Assembly (NCBI GenBank): GCA_002812745.2
Contig: NCSJ02000188.1
Span: forward strand, 1-64,000
From: Scytalidium lignicola
Taxonomy: Eukaryota; Ascomycota; Leotiomycetes
Direction: 5' to 3'
Length of the DNA: 64,000 nucleotides
Position 1 is the stretch's first letter; the number at the start of each line of letters is the position of its first letter. The position numbers and the translations under genes were made by a program. Shown piece by piece: positions 47,568 to 58,670 of this stretch. The notes under the pieces were generated by a model. That model had not been told where the DNA came from. It did no database searches and worked only from the letters and a program-made list of their open reading frames with translations.

Positions 47568-49996
47568 ATAGTTGGTTGCGCTCGGAGGTGGGAAAATATC
47601 GCTTACCAACACCCAGGGGTGGTTGGTAAAAAAACTCCATCACCTCAAAAAAGTCCATCACCTTTCGCGAATCCTAAACACTGAAATCGCGTACCTCCAT
47701 TACGCGTTTGTACTGTCAACACCATACAATTTTCAGTTGATATACTTCTCAAAATGGCAAGGACCCGTTCTGCAATGACTAAATCTGATGCCAACCCATT
47801 AAAAGATGCTATCGAATGGTATTTCAACAACCAAGATGACCCCAACGATCAAGCCACTATTACAGCTACTGTACGCATATTCAAAGTCAAGATTAATATA
47901 CTTCACGCTGCAATCCAACGCCGTTTGACTCCTGTAAAAGGGCTTAAACAGCCTATGGGACAATCTCCTTTCCTGAAGCCTCACCAAGTCGAAGCATTAC
48001 TTTCTCATATTAAAACGCAAGTATATGATGATAACCTATTGAACAAGGCTATGTTCCTTAGAGCAGCAATATACCTCCATGGAGACAACACAGAACCGTC
48101 GTTATAGTAAGCATGTAATTTTCTAAAGGCATATCCTGAATTCCATATAATTACAATTAAACCAATCGAAAAAGAATAAATTCAAGCTTAAGATAAGGAG
48201 GTTATAAAGTAATGGTTCTTGAAATATAATGATCTTCAACATGAAAACAAGGTTTTACATGATAATATTTATAATATAAATAAAACAAGCTTTTAAATTA
48301 GTATAATTAAAGGAGAACAAGTTATTATTCTAGTTGAAATTAAAAAGGTATTAAAAATAAATATATTTGAGTAAATATATAGTTTTATTAATAAAGTATT
48401 AATTATATAAAAGTATCTTTTAAAATTGTAAATCTCTTATAATTATCAAGTGTATATCTGTAAATAAGAAAGCTTCTATTCTACTAATTATTCTTGTAGA
48501 AGGTATATAAATTATAGAAAATTAAGTACATAATAACCTTCTTGAAAATGTTATTATACTTCCTTCTACATTAGGTTATACTAATAATAATATCAGAGTT
48601 CATTGGTTACATTACTTTATTTGATTCTTTAGTGTAAAAGAAAGAGTTTTAAACTCAAAAAAATAGATATATGTTGATTCAAAGACAAATCAACTAATAA
48701 AAACNAAAGCTTCTTCTTCTAGATGGTCATGAATCTTATAAATCACTTGAATTTATCAAATTAACAACTTAATATCATATTATTCTATTATGATTTCCAT
48801 CACATTTTACGTATATTCTTCAACTGTTAAACATCAAGATATTTCGACTATATAAACATAATCATNAAAAAAGTTATACAATAAGCATTTCAATGTCTTA
48901 AGCTTGAATATATAGTAGTTTCCTTTCTTTATGATTTGGTTGATATTCAAGAGTAAACCTTACAAGAAGATATTATACATTATACNTTTTTACAATAGTA
49001 GTATATAATTAATTAATGTTAAAAAGGTACTTTCTTAACTTTGATCTTATTCTATTCTTACTTACTTAGAAGAACTAACACTTCTAACTCTTCCTTTTAC
49101 GCTTAAAACTATACAATATAATATTCAAGTGTTAAAAGAGCTTGAAAATCATATTCTAGAAGTGTTTTCTAACCCTTTTACATAGCATTTCCTGTTGACA
49201 ATTAAAAGTACTAAATATACTCTTGAGTTAGTAGATTTTACTTAAGTTAAACAAGTTATAACTATAACAAGCTAGAAGGAATTAAACATAGCAAAAGCAA
49301 GAAGTAGGAAAAGAATAACTAAATCTAAGCATAGAAATACTATATTCAATCTTCATGAATTGATTAGAGAGAAGAAGAAGCAAGAAGAGCTAACTTTGAA
49401 GAAACAAGTTAAAATACTGTAAAAGAAGTAAGAAGTACAGCTTAAAAAGATATATCTAGAAGACTTGAAGATATAGAAAGCAAAGGAAAGAGAACATAAA
49501 GTTATAATCACAAAAATTACTTGATATAAGAAGAATAAAGAGCATCTTATACTACTAGAATTATACCTCAAAACACTTAATATGCTAGTTGATCTAATTA
49601 CAATTCAACGATCTATTACTCCATTCAACAAAGACAAAGACAAAGATATCAATATTATACTAGAAAGCATATATATAAGAATAAAACCCTCTTTTCCAAG
49701 GTCAATTACCATTATAAAAGATCCTATTATTAACTCTACTATTACTACTAAACCATCACAAGAAACGGAGAATGTAAGGCTGTCATGGATAGATCAAGAT
49801 TTTGTAGAATTAGAGTAGTTATTTCATCATAGCAAAGATATCTTCCTTTATTTAGATAGAATTTGTATAGCAATTTACATGTCTTGGCTATCTCACGAAA
49901 GGTGATAAAGTTTTTTGAGGTGATAAAGTTTTTTTACCAACCACCCCTAGGTGGTTGATAAGCGATATTTTCCCACCTCCGAGCGCAACCAACTAT
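47568..49996 (+). mobile_element. Pogo-like transposon A, nested in B's terminal repeat
   Basis: Terminal inverted repeats of about 110 bp begin ATAGTTGGTTGCGCTCGGAG; TA duplications at 47566-47567 and 49997-49998. Length 2429 bp. Its ends are related to, but distinct from, those of B, so A is a second subfamily. The CCATCACCTC motif is duplicated in the subterminal region. The transposase is on the plus strand. Confidence 0.9.
47754..49818 (+). pseudogene. Pogo-like transposase of element A
   Basis: An open N-terminus of 117 residues (from ATG 47754: MARTRSAMTKSD.., KDAIEWYFNNQDDPN, TVRIFKVKINILHAAIQRR) is a psq/HTH-type DNA-binding start of Fot1/pogo transposases. From about 48110 the sequence becomes strongly A/T and full of stops. 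DDE-core echoes remain: ILVEGI near 48485, LLLDGHESY near 48710, and FPSHFTYIF near 48795, where the family has a LLLDGHGSH-type motif. The extreme C-terminus (SWIDQDFVELE) is open again to 49818. Confidence 0.8.
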
Positions 49997-50124
49997 TAAT
50001 TGGCAAAAAAAAGCTCGTCACCTCNAAAAAAAGCTCGTCACCTTTCACGAGATAACTAACCCATACAAATTGCCATACAATTTTTATCTAAACAAAGAAA
50101 ATTACCTATGCTACAATGAAAATA

Positions 50125-52166
50125 TTACTCCAATTCTACAAAATCTTGATTCATCCATAACAGTTTAATAACTCTTACTTCTTGCTCAGTAATAACACTT
50201 GTAATTTCTCCAGTAATAAGATCATCTATAGTTGAAATTAACCTCTTTATATATATGCTTTTTAATATTATATCAATATTGTCATTGTTGTCATCATCAC
50301 TACCATCTAATATAACTGTAAATGCTTTAATTGTAATTAGGTCAACTAGTTTATTTAGTGTTTTCACTAATAATTCTAACAGTACAAGATAATACCTAGT
50401 TTTCTTGTATTTTGTAATATATACAATTATAACNTTTTTGTACTTTTTCCTTTGCCTTCTAAGTCTTCAAATCCTCTAAATATACCTTTTGCAACATCAA
50501 TTCTTACNTTTTTCTATAGAGTTTTTGCTTATTTCTCTAAAGCTTCTTCTTCTTCCNTTTTTCTTTATTCTAATTAACTTATGGAAGTCAAAAAGATTCC
50601 TTCCANTTTTTAAACTATATTACTCTTTTCTTACTTCTTGCCTTAATATCTATTAATTGTTTCCAAGCTGATATAATAACAACTTGCTCAGATCAAGTTA
50701 AATCAACTGATTCAAGAGTATATTTCGTACCCTTAAGAGTTGATAGAAAATGTTATGCAAAAGGGTTAGAGAATATTTCTAGAATACAGTCTTCAAGCTC
50801 TTCAAGTACTTGAATACTATACTGTACAGTTCTAAGTATAAATAGAAGTGCTAGTAACTCTAGTATTAAACACTCAGGAATAGAATATGATCAAAGTTGA
50901 GTAAGTGCTTTTTGGATGTTGATTAGCTACATACTACTATCATAAAAAGCATATTGTATAATATCTTGTTAAAAGGTTTATTTTTGAATCTAATGTAAAT
51001 CACAAAGAAAGGAAATAACTGTGTATTCTAGCTTTAAACGTTAAAGTACTTGATATATAACTTTCTTATAATTATACTTATATAACCAGAATATTTTAAC
51101 ATCCAAAGGTTAGAGAATATAAGTAAGATATAAAGGAAAGTGTAAAGGGATAATATAATGTTGATTAACTAATTCTAAAAACTTAAGCAATTCATAAGAT
51201 TTATAATTATTTAGAAAAAGAAGTTTTATCTTAATAAGCTGATTTATATTAGAATTAATATATTTTTGACNTTTTTAAATCAAAAACTCTCTTCTTTACC
51301 CTTGAGAATTGAATAAAATGTTAAAGCTAATGAATTCCAATTTCATTATTAATATAGCCTAAAGGAGTAAAAAGTATAAGTACATTTCTAGGAAGGTTCT
51401 CTTAAACTTAATTCTCTATAATCCATATGCCTTCTACAAGGATAACTAGTAGAATAAGAATACTTTTATTAATAGTCATACATTTTATAATTGTAAGAGA
51501 TTTACAATTTTGAAAGGTACTTTTATAAAGCTAATAATTTATTAGTAAAGTAAAGTACTATTCAAATATATTAATCTCTAATACTTCTTTAATCTTTATT
51601 AGTATAATAACTTATTCTCCTTTTACAATACTAATCTTAAAGCTTGTTTTATTTATATTATGAATATTCTCCCTCTGAACCTTATTTTCTAGTTATAAAT
51701 CAATATATTTCAAAAACTATTACTTTATAACTTCTTTATCTTATGCTTAAATTCATTCCTTCTTGATAGATTTGGTTATGATTATATAAAACTCAGGACA
51801 TGATTTTAAGAAGTTATATATTCATTGTATAAATAGTTCTGAATCATCTTCATGGAGGTGTTTTGCAACCTTAAGGAGTATAGCCCTATTCAATGGATTG
51901 CTATCATATGCTTGCATTTTAATATGAGAGCATAATATTTCAATTTGATAAGGCTTCAAGAAAGAAGACTATCCTATATGCCTTTAGGGCTTCTTTACAG
52001 GCGTTGAACGACGTTAGATGGCTTTGCAGAGTATGTTGATCTTGAGGTTGAATAGACATGCAGTAACTGTAATAGTAACTTGATCCTCAGAGTCTTGATT
52101 GTTGAAATACTATTCGATAACTTTATTCAATTACTGGTCAATCATTGTAAAGTAAGTCCTCGGCAT
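50125..52166 (-). pseudogene. Pogo-like transposase of element B
   Basis: Minus-strand counterpart of A's transposase. The start is ATG 52166, then a stop-ridden frame reading YFNNQDSEDQ and FLKPYQIEILCSHIKMQAYD, parallel to A's N-terminus. The middle (about 50.4-51.8 kb) is AT-converted. The C-terminus (LLWMNQDFVELE) ends at 50125, ending in the same DFVELE as A. Several N's fall in homopolymers. Non-functional. Confidence 0.75.
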
Positions 52167-52356
52167 TTTGAGAAGTATATCAATTGAAAATTGTATGGTG
52201 TTGATAGTATAAACGCATAATGGAGGTACGTAGTTTCAATGGGAAGGGTTCGCGAATGGTGACGAGCTTTTTTGAGGTGACGAGCTTTTTTTGCCAACCA
52301 CCCCTGGGTGGTTGGTAGCGAAAATTTCCCACCGTCTGAGCGCCCACCAACTATTA

Positions 52357-55300
52357 CTGTAGCTGTCAGTTTATTCAAAACTTTCATGTACGTCGAGAAT
52401 CAGTTCAAATATGGCTTGAATATCTAAAGAGACATCACTTTGGATATTAAGATATTGAAGTTGATTCAGACTCTTTAAGCTAACTTCCAAACAACGGGAA
52501 TGTGATGGAGAGCTTACTAATCCAAGATCTTGATCCTGAAGAGATTTCAGAAGCTGTAAAAGATAGAGAGGAAGAAGATGACTCTGTTATTTCAGCTGTT
52601 CCCGACCTAATTATAGAACATAAAGAGCTTGAACAACTTCGAGCGGATGTACAGACTAGCCTTATGTATTTAACTGTACCATCCTTCAGGTCTACTCTGT
52701 TATCTGAATTCAACAAGAATCAGCCACTGTTAAGTTTAGCCTTTCTCGCCTTGTTTCCACAAGGAAAAGCTGAATTCATAAGTCTACGTATAAGATCTGT
52801 TGATTCAAAAGGTTTATTACATTCAGACTGTAATAAGGAAGATATTGAAGGTTCACAAGAGCCTGTAGATGTTGATCAAGGTGCTGATATTACTATTAGT
52901 AATTTACTAGCTGCGTTCAACAATATCAAATCTCCGAGAGCTCAATCACTTCTGAATGCGATCTTCCGCTTTGCTAGCAACTTTTGAGGCACAAGACCAT
53001 TCTGAAATCATAAAAGGTTCGAATTAATTACTTATTTACATCACTTAAAACGTCCCGGTCTGTTTTTTATCTTTTCGGCCGCTGATTACAACTGGGATTC
53101 TCTTCATAAGCATATGCCACAGTACAATGAATAGCACGTTGTAACCTCAGGAGAACAAATCAAACTTTCAAGGAATAACTTACAAGATAACCCTCATATT
53201 GCAGCTTACCACTTCCACCGTCGATTTACTGTTTTTATAACCAAGGTTATAACCCCAAAATTCAGTGTAGACAATAACTGGAATAAGTACAAATAGCAAA
53301 ACCGTAACTCTACGCATAACCATGGGTTTGTATGGATAAGGCGTTGCTCTCCAGAAGAGGCTTTAACTGAAGAAGTACAGCACGCTTTTGCTCAATATTA
53401 GGGTATATTTATCACCGTTGTACACTCAAATCCAGAACGTAGACTGGATGAGATATCTTTATGTCTTTACCTCCTGAACAACAAGTTAACACAGTTGATC
53501 ACCTTACAGCTTACTTGAATAGGTTTCAAATCCATACTTACACAGATGCTTATTGTCTCCAAAAGGTTAAAGGTTCTACTACTAAATCTTGTAAGTTCTA
53601 CTTTCTGAAACGATTACAGCCTGCACCTACAGTTGACAGATCTCAGAACCCAAAACGCTATATGTTTGCGCCAAAAAGAGACTACCCTCGATTAAACGTG
53701 TACAACAAGCTAATTACACTTGGTTGGTTGGCAAATACTAATATATCTCCTTATACTTCGAACGAGGCTGTTGTGAATTACATAGCTAAATATGCTAGAA
53801 CGAGATTGGGGTGTTCAAGAGATATGCTATCTTCTGTTAAATCTCCCTCTTAGCAATTACTCTCGAACAGTAATAACTGTTGATTGTTAACCTTTCCAAG
53901 ATCAGACAGTGCTTGCAGTTATCGAAGATGGAGAAATATCAAATAGTAAGTTGTATTTAAAGAAGTATATTGGTCGCCCTGACACTGTTGAAGAACTAAC
54001 TTATATCGACTTCTTACGTTATTGTAATTATTGTTGAACAGAATTGTGCAGGGAATAGGTTCAGAACGATTGAATTGATTGTCTATAGAACTACGGAATT
54101 CAGAGATCTAATATACACAGAGTAGCGGTCTACCTACGGTCGTAGCAATGGTTATGTACGGACCGTATTATAGTGGAGGTTATGGAGTAGAGATCCGCAA
54201 GATAGTGAGGTGGCATATCCACCATGTCCACCATTCATAATATGCATAATGTGCATAATATGCATAACATTCAACAATTATAATATATTCAAGAAGAGAT
54301 TTAGAGCTAAACCTCGAATTTTGAACTACTTTCCACAGTATAAATCCACTGGAAATCAACGAGAAGACTTTTGTCGAACAAAATTAATTCTCTACTATTC
54401 TTTCCGACAAACCAGCGATCTTTTAAGCTAATTCTCTACTTAGGAAGAAGCTTACACAAATTGCGTTCAAATACATAATTATCACGAATCTGGTGACTTA
54501 GAAGATGAGTTTGAACAACCTGATAGTAATGAGTTTGAAGAACCTTCAGATACTGAAGATTTAGAAGGTTTAGAAAGTTTAAAAGCTTCCTAGGAAGATA
54601 TGGCTAGACAACTTCCGAATTGTCAAGGTGACAGATTAGAAGACCTTAATTTACTTGGTCAACATAATATCAATCAAGTTGATTGGTCTACTTATATTGT
54701 TGATCAATTTTTGGATTTAAACTAGTGGAATAACCAAAAGGCAGCTAATCCAGCTAAAATGACAGTAAATCAAGCTTCTCAACGTCTTTTCAGCACTCTT
54801 CAAGGTAAGCAACGTCAGATCTTTGATTTAGTTGTTAATCACTACCAAGAGACCTTGAATACTATTCAGCCAGGACCTCCACAGTTGCACATTCATAGGA
54901 AAGCAGGAACTGGCAAATCTCACGTTATTTGGCTTCTTTCAAGTAAATTTCAAGAATTAGCTACTGCCAATAGTCAACAGAATCTAGTATTCAGGTCCGC
55001 TCATACTAGTGTAACTGCTCATAGTATATCTGGCAAAACAATTCATTCTCTGTTTTGATTATCTATAAAAAGGAAGTTTGAATCACTTCGGAATTCAACA
55101 CTTATAAATATACAGAATATCTTTAAGTCTTGCAAGTATTTAATAATCAACGAGAAATCAATGATTAGCTTACAACAACTATCATATTTAGATCAACGTT
55201 GCTACCAGATCTTCCCTCGATATTCAGATATTCGATTTAGAGGTTTAAATATTCTATTTAATAACTTCTTTCAACTCCCTCCTGTTTGTAACAAAGCTCT

Positions 55301-55448
55301 TTTTGCTGAGGTGAACTGTAAATCTTCAGTAGAAGATATTCAAGGTCCATCAGCCTACTTAGACTTCAACCAAACCATCTGTCAGAGGTACAGTAAGCAT
55401 GCAGGAAAGCTAGGAGGTGGACGGCCCTATCAGAGGCTACGCAGCTAG
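52357..55448 (+). pseudogene. Helitron Rep/helicase gene
   Basis: Four blocks in order. At 52380-52985: VRRESVQIWLEYLKRHH, then LPNNGNV, LLIQDLDPEEISEA and FPQGKAEFISLRIRS, the Helitron-like N-terminal region. At 53080-53860: NWDSLHKHMPQYNE, NPHIAAYHFHRRF, an HNHG that may be the HUH-type motif near 53320, and RDYPRLNVYNKLITLGWLAN. At 53900-54430: linker with KKYIGRPDTVEELTYIDFLRY and RFRAKPRILNYFPQYK. At 54759-55400: PIF1-like helicase with Walker A AGTGKSHV near 54905, IINEKSMI Walker-B-like and NNFFQLPPV. Several stops and shifts, and a truncation near 55400 before the later helicase motifs. The gene continues left of the pogo insertion: joining 47508 to 52355 restores the frame HSTVAVS. 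Helitron termini not found. Confidence 0.8.
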
Positions 55449-55898
55449 TTATAGAGGTTTATAAGTGTAAGGTATGATTTTACAACCATTGACTTGAATA
55501 GTATATTCTTATGCAATAATGTTAATACACACATTTTTCTGTTTATACTTATAAGCTTGTATAACCCTTCTTAGCTTCTGTTCTAGCTTATATTTCTTGC
55601 TCTCCATATAAGAACATCTGAATTCAGCAATAAGTTGTAAATAGTACTTATATCAAGGTTGTTGTACATATTAATCATGTTTTGTACTTGTTATTTTACC
55701 TTGATTTTGCTGATTTCCTCTATAGCTTTCTTGATTATTATAACTCTTTAGTTAACAGTTAAGGCTAAAGTATTAAGTTTTGACATGTATAAGTAAGTGT
55801 TATAAATTAAAGTTATTAACAATAATTAAAATACATTTTGTTTTCTATGTTTTACTTCTTAAATTAACATCTAAGAATGCTTAAACACTAATGCTAAA
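55449..55898. other. AT-rich gap between Helitron and gypsy remnant
   Basis: Nothing recognised. It probably contains AT-converted gypsy polymerase/integrase sequence too decayed to read. Confidence 0.35.
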
Positions 55899-56090
55899 AG
55901 AAGTCAATCTAGAAAGAGAATATAAAGTTAAGAAAATCATTAATCATAAGATATATTATAAGAAACTACAATACTTGGTTAAATGGATAAGATATCCAGA
56001 GAATAAAAACAGATAAAAACTTACTTTTAATCTTATAAGTTGTAAGGAGTTACTAAAGGCATATCACCAAACTCATCCTAAAATGGATTT
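55899..56090 (+). pseudogene. Chromovirus (Ty3/gypsy) chromodomain remnant 1
   Basis: The frame reads KKIINHKIYYKKLQYLVKW, PENKN-stop, then TFNLISCKELLKAYHQ. This matches a chromodomain at the end of a chromovirus integrase, which would direct insertion to methylated histone H3. One visible stop. A polypurine tract and an LTR follow about 600 bp later. Confidence 0.75.
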
Positions 56091-56281
56091 CCAGACAATA
56101 AAATCATAAGGTCAGAAAAGAAGAGGTTAGCAACAGAGGAAGAAACCTTACTTATACAAGCAAAACATAACTTTTCAAACAACTTCTCTTACCTCTCTTT
56201 CTCTTCTACAACATCGAGTTCGTCTAAAGTTTTCAGATTACAACAAAACATTTCCTAAGTATACTTCTTCAAGAAGGATTA

Positions 56282-56509
56282 CTACTTCTTTAAACAAACT
56301 AAGCAAGCTATCATCTCTAGAAGAACTTCATTGGTTTTCTCTTCCTCCTCCACAAGCTGGTCATGCTTATGCTTATATACAAGGAAAAAAGAGGAAGTAA
56401 CTCCTTTGCCGTCATAAGATTGCTTACAACATAAGCACTTATTACAATGATTAGAATTAAGGTCCATCTTGCAGACAAAGCCATTTCGCTTGCAAAACAA
56501 ACAAAGCAT
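56282..56509 (-). CDS. Small Cys-rich ORF, antisense, in gypsy 3' region
   Basis: An open 75-codon frame starting MLCLFCKRNGFVC and running through CNKCLCCKQSY has two CxxC-like pairs and looks zinc-binding, followed by an acidic EEEEKTNE stretch. It lies on the strand opposite to the retroelement, between chromodomain and polypurine tract. It may be an additional element-encoded gene or a captured fragment. Being open in an AT-converted island is notable. I do not know its function. Confidence 0.45.
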   Translation of the reverse strand: MLCLFCKRNGFVCKMDLNSNHCNKCLCCKQSYDGKGVTSSFFLVYKHKHDQLVEEEEKTNEVLLEMIACLVCLKK

Positions 56510-56713
56510 TACTTTAAAACTGTATTCGTCGATATAGTTACCTAAGGTTGTTCACTCTTGATATTTTCTTAATCTTGTTCTTTCTTCTGTGTTACTCTCA
56601 GAACGTTGTTGTTTAAGTAGTATATTGAAAAAGAAAGAAGAATTGTTGAACAAAGAGATTGTTCGAAGATAACGTTTTAATGTTAAGACAACACTAAGCA
56701 AGAAAAGGGATAA

Positions 56714-57072
56714 TGTTACAGGTTTTACTATAACACACTAATTAGTATAAGCCTAAAGCTCAGTACAAATACATTGTACAAGAGAACCTAACAATTAAAC
56801 AGTCATATAATAAGGACTTAAGACCTAGGGAGTCCAGAGTTTATTAGCTTAAAACTTAAGGACTTAAGAGTTCAAGGGTCCAGTAATATTTCATTATCTA
56901 TATAAGTACACTATAAGAACACAAGAGTAAACTCCTTATATTCAACCTAAATACATTATTAAACCTTACCTTAAACTTAGTCACTTACTTGTGTATCACA
57001 CATTTCCATTGTCCCTGAACATCTACCCTACCCCTAGTTATCCAGTAACCTGGATAACTTAGTTTTATAACA
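56714..57072 (+). mobile_element. 3' LTR of gypsy element 1
   Basis: Starts TGTTACAGG directly after the purine tract AGAAAAGGGATAA (56701-56713), as expected for a 3' LTR, and ends TTATAACA. It contains a CTATATAAG box near 56900. The 5' LTR is not found in the window. Boundaries are inferred from TG..CA ends; no target duplication identified. Confidence 0.6.
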
Positions 57073-57369
57073 TATTTTATGTGAATTATAAAAAGGAACT
57101 TAATAAGTTTTGAATAAGTATTAAATTATGATTATTATTTGATTCAGCTGATAAGTTAACAGAGAAACTATATAAAATATATGTTAAATTAACAAATATA
57201 ATATAATTTGCAAAAGAATAAATAAAGGTATATTATGATGAGAAATATAATGTAAAACTTATGTATAAAAAGAAGGATAAAGTTTACTTTCAATGAAAAA
57301 ATTTACAAACAAAAAGACTAAGTAACATATTTAACTTTGTAAAGTTAAGATTATTTAAGGTTNAAAAAA

Positions 57370-57690
57370 GTCTATAAACTAATAACAATTAAATTAAAGC
57401 TATTAAAAGTTATGAGAATATATTTTGTATTTTATATAGTATTATTAAAACTAATACTTAAGAATATGTTATTAATGCTAAGTATAAAGGTCAAATTATA
57501 ACTTGATAAGGAATAAGTAGTCGNAAAAAATCTTGGACTATAAATACTAGTATAAGAAAATTCAATACTTGGTTAAGTGAGAAGGATTTCCAGAATCTGA
57601 CAATTCATAAGAACTTACTGAACATTTAAAGAACATTAAAAAGATAATAAAGAGTTATTATCAAACTCTAGTTAAAAAGGATCCTTAGGA
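57370..57690 (+). pseudogene. Gypsy integrase tail and chromodomain remnant 2
   Basis: 57370-57460 reads like an integrase C-terminal strand (IKLKLLKVMRIYFVFYIVLL). 57520-57690 reads ILDYKY-stop-YKKIQYLVK, PESDNS and LTEHLKNIKKIIKSYYQTL, another chromodomain with stops and two N's. It is heavily AT-converted. The following 600 bp lead to a purine tract and LTR. Confidence 0.68.
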
Positions 57691-58335
57691 GGAGGAATTA
57701 ATTGAGTTAGTAAGATAAGTGAAGAATTGATGATGTTAGTACTCAATATAAAGAGGTTAACTGAGGAATGTTACTTGCCTTCATCAGGAGGATGTGATAA
57801 GCCTTTAGTAAAGACTAAGAGGTTAANGTTTTTCTTTTTTCTAACNTTTTCTTTTTTCNTTTTATTTCNTTTTAGTTCTTCGATGATGAAAGTACCTTTT
57901 TGAATTATATTTATAGCCTTGAATTTCAATTATTTTTAAAGCTTGTGAAGGTATAATCATTTAACAAGCATTTGTTGTATTTAAGTCTTGAGAAGCTCTT
58001 CTTTAAAGTTAAGACAATCCTTTTCACAGGAGACTTATTCTAGTTTGTTAACATTAAGACTAAGAATGTTATAACAAGTGCTTTTACAAGTATACTTTGA
58101 ATATTTGTTAGAGCCTTCAACTTGATAACAAGTATAATTGTTATTTGCATAAAATTTACATTAAGAAGTTATAAGAAAACTAAAAGATTTTATGTTTTCT
58201 ACTTGTTTAATATAAGTTTTGTATGTTCAAGAATAAGAAGGCATTATGGATAAAAAGTATAGTTAACAGAATAATGGAGATTGTTCAATGTTATTAGTTA
58301 AGTGTTAGGACAATGTTAGGATAAAAAGGGGATAA

Positions 58336-58670
58336 TATTATAGTTCTTACTATCATAATCTGATAAACGTTAAGTAGTAGCCTATAGAGTATTCGTGATT
58401 AAACAAGATGTTGAGTTATATGACTTATACAAGTAATATAAGGCGTATAAGGAGGTATTAGGATTATACTAGTTATATAAGGCTATATTCATTTGTTTAT
58501 ATAAGAATATACTCTTTAAACTTTAGTTAAGAACTTTGTGTTCAACTTAAGTTATAACTCTATTAGATATATTTGTTATTATAACACTAGACAACTTACT
58601 TCTATATAAACTTTGTGAGAGTGACTAGACTTACCTTATATGACTGTGTTATAAGTAGTCTTGTAACATT
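58336..58670 (+). mobile_element. 3' LTR of gypsy element 2, sibling of the solo LTR
   Basis: Begins TATTATAG after the purine tract AAAAAGGGGATAA and ends CTTGTAACA. It aligns end to end with the solo LTR at 46135-46476, most differences being C to T or G to A in this copy. For example, GTCACGTGACTT became GTTATATGACTT. This indicates strong RIP-type conversion here. No target duplication visible at the right end. Confidence 0.72.

Larger units (their letters stand above)
47511..52354 (-). mobile_element. Pogo-like transposon B, carrying element A
   Basis: TA flanks both ends (47509-47510 and 52355-52356). The terminal repeats begin ATAGTTGGT[AG]GGCGCTCAGACGG and are inverted. The left repeat is split after CCACCCAGGGGG by element A and resumes at about 50001 with GGCAAAAAAAAGCTCGTCACC, matching the uninterrupted right repeat. 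Subterminal repeats of GCTCGTCACCTC occur twice on each side. Without A it is about 2.4 kb. It is itself inserted in the Helitron frame. Confidence 0.87.

Noticed and set aside
46135..58670. One 12.5-kb retroelement bounded by the two sibling LTRs
   Set aside because: The left LTR has its own perfect AAATG duplication directly at both edges, so it is a solo LTR, and the interior holds unrelated elements.
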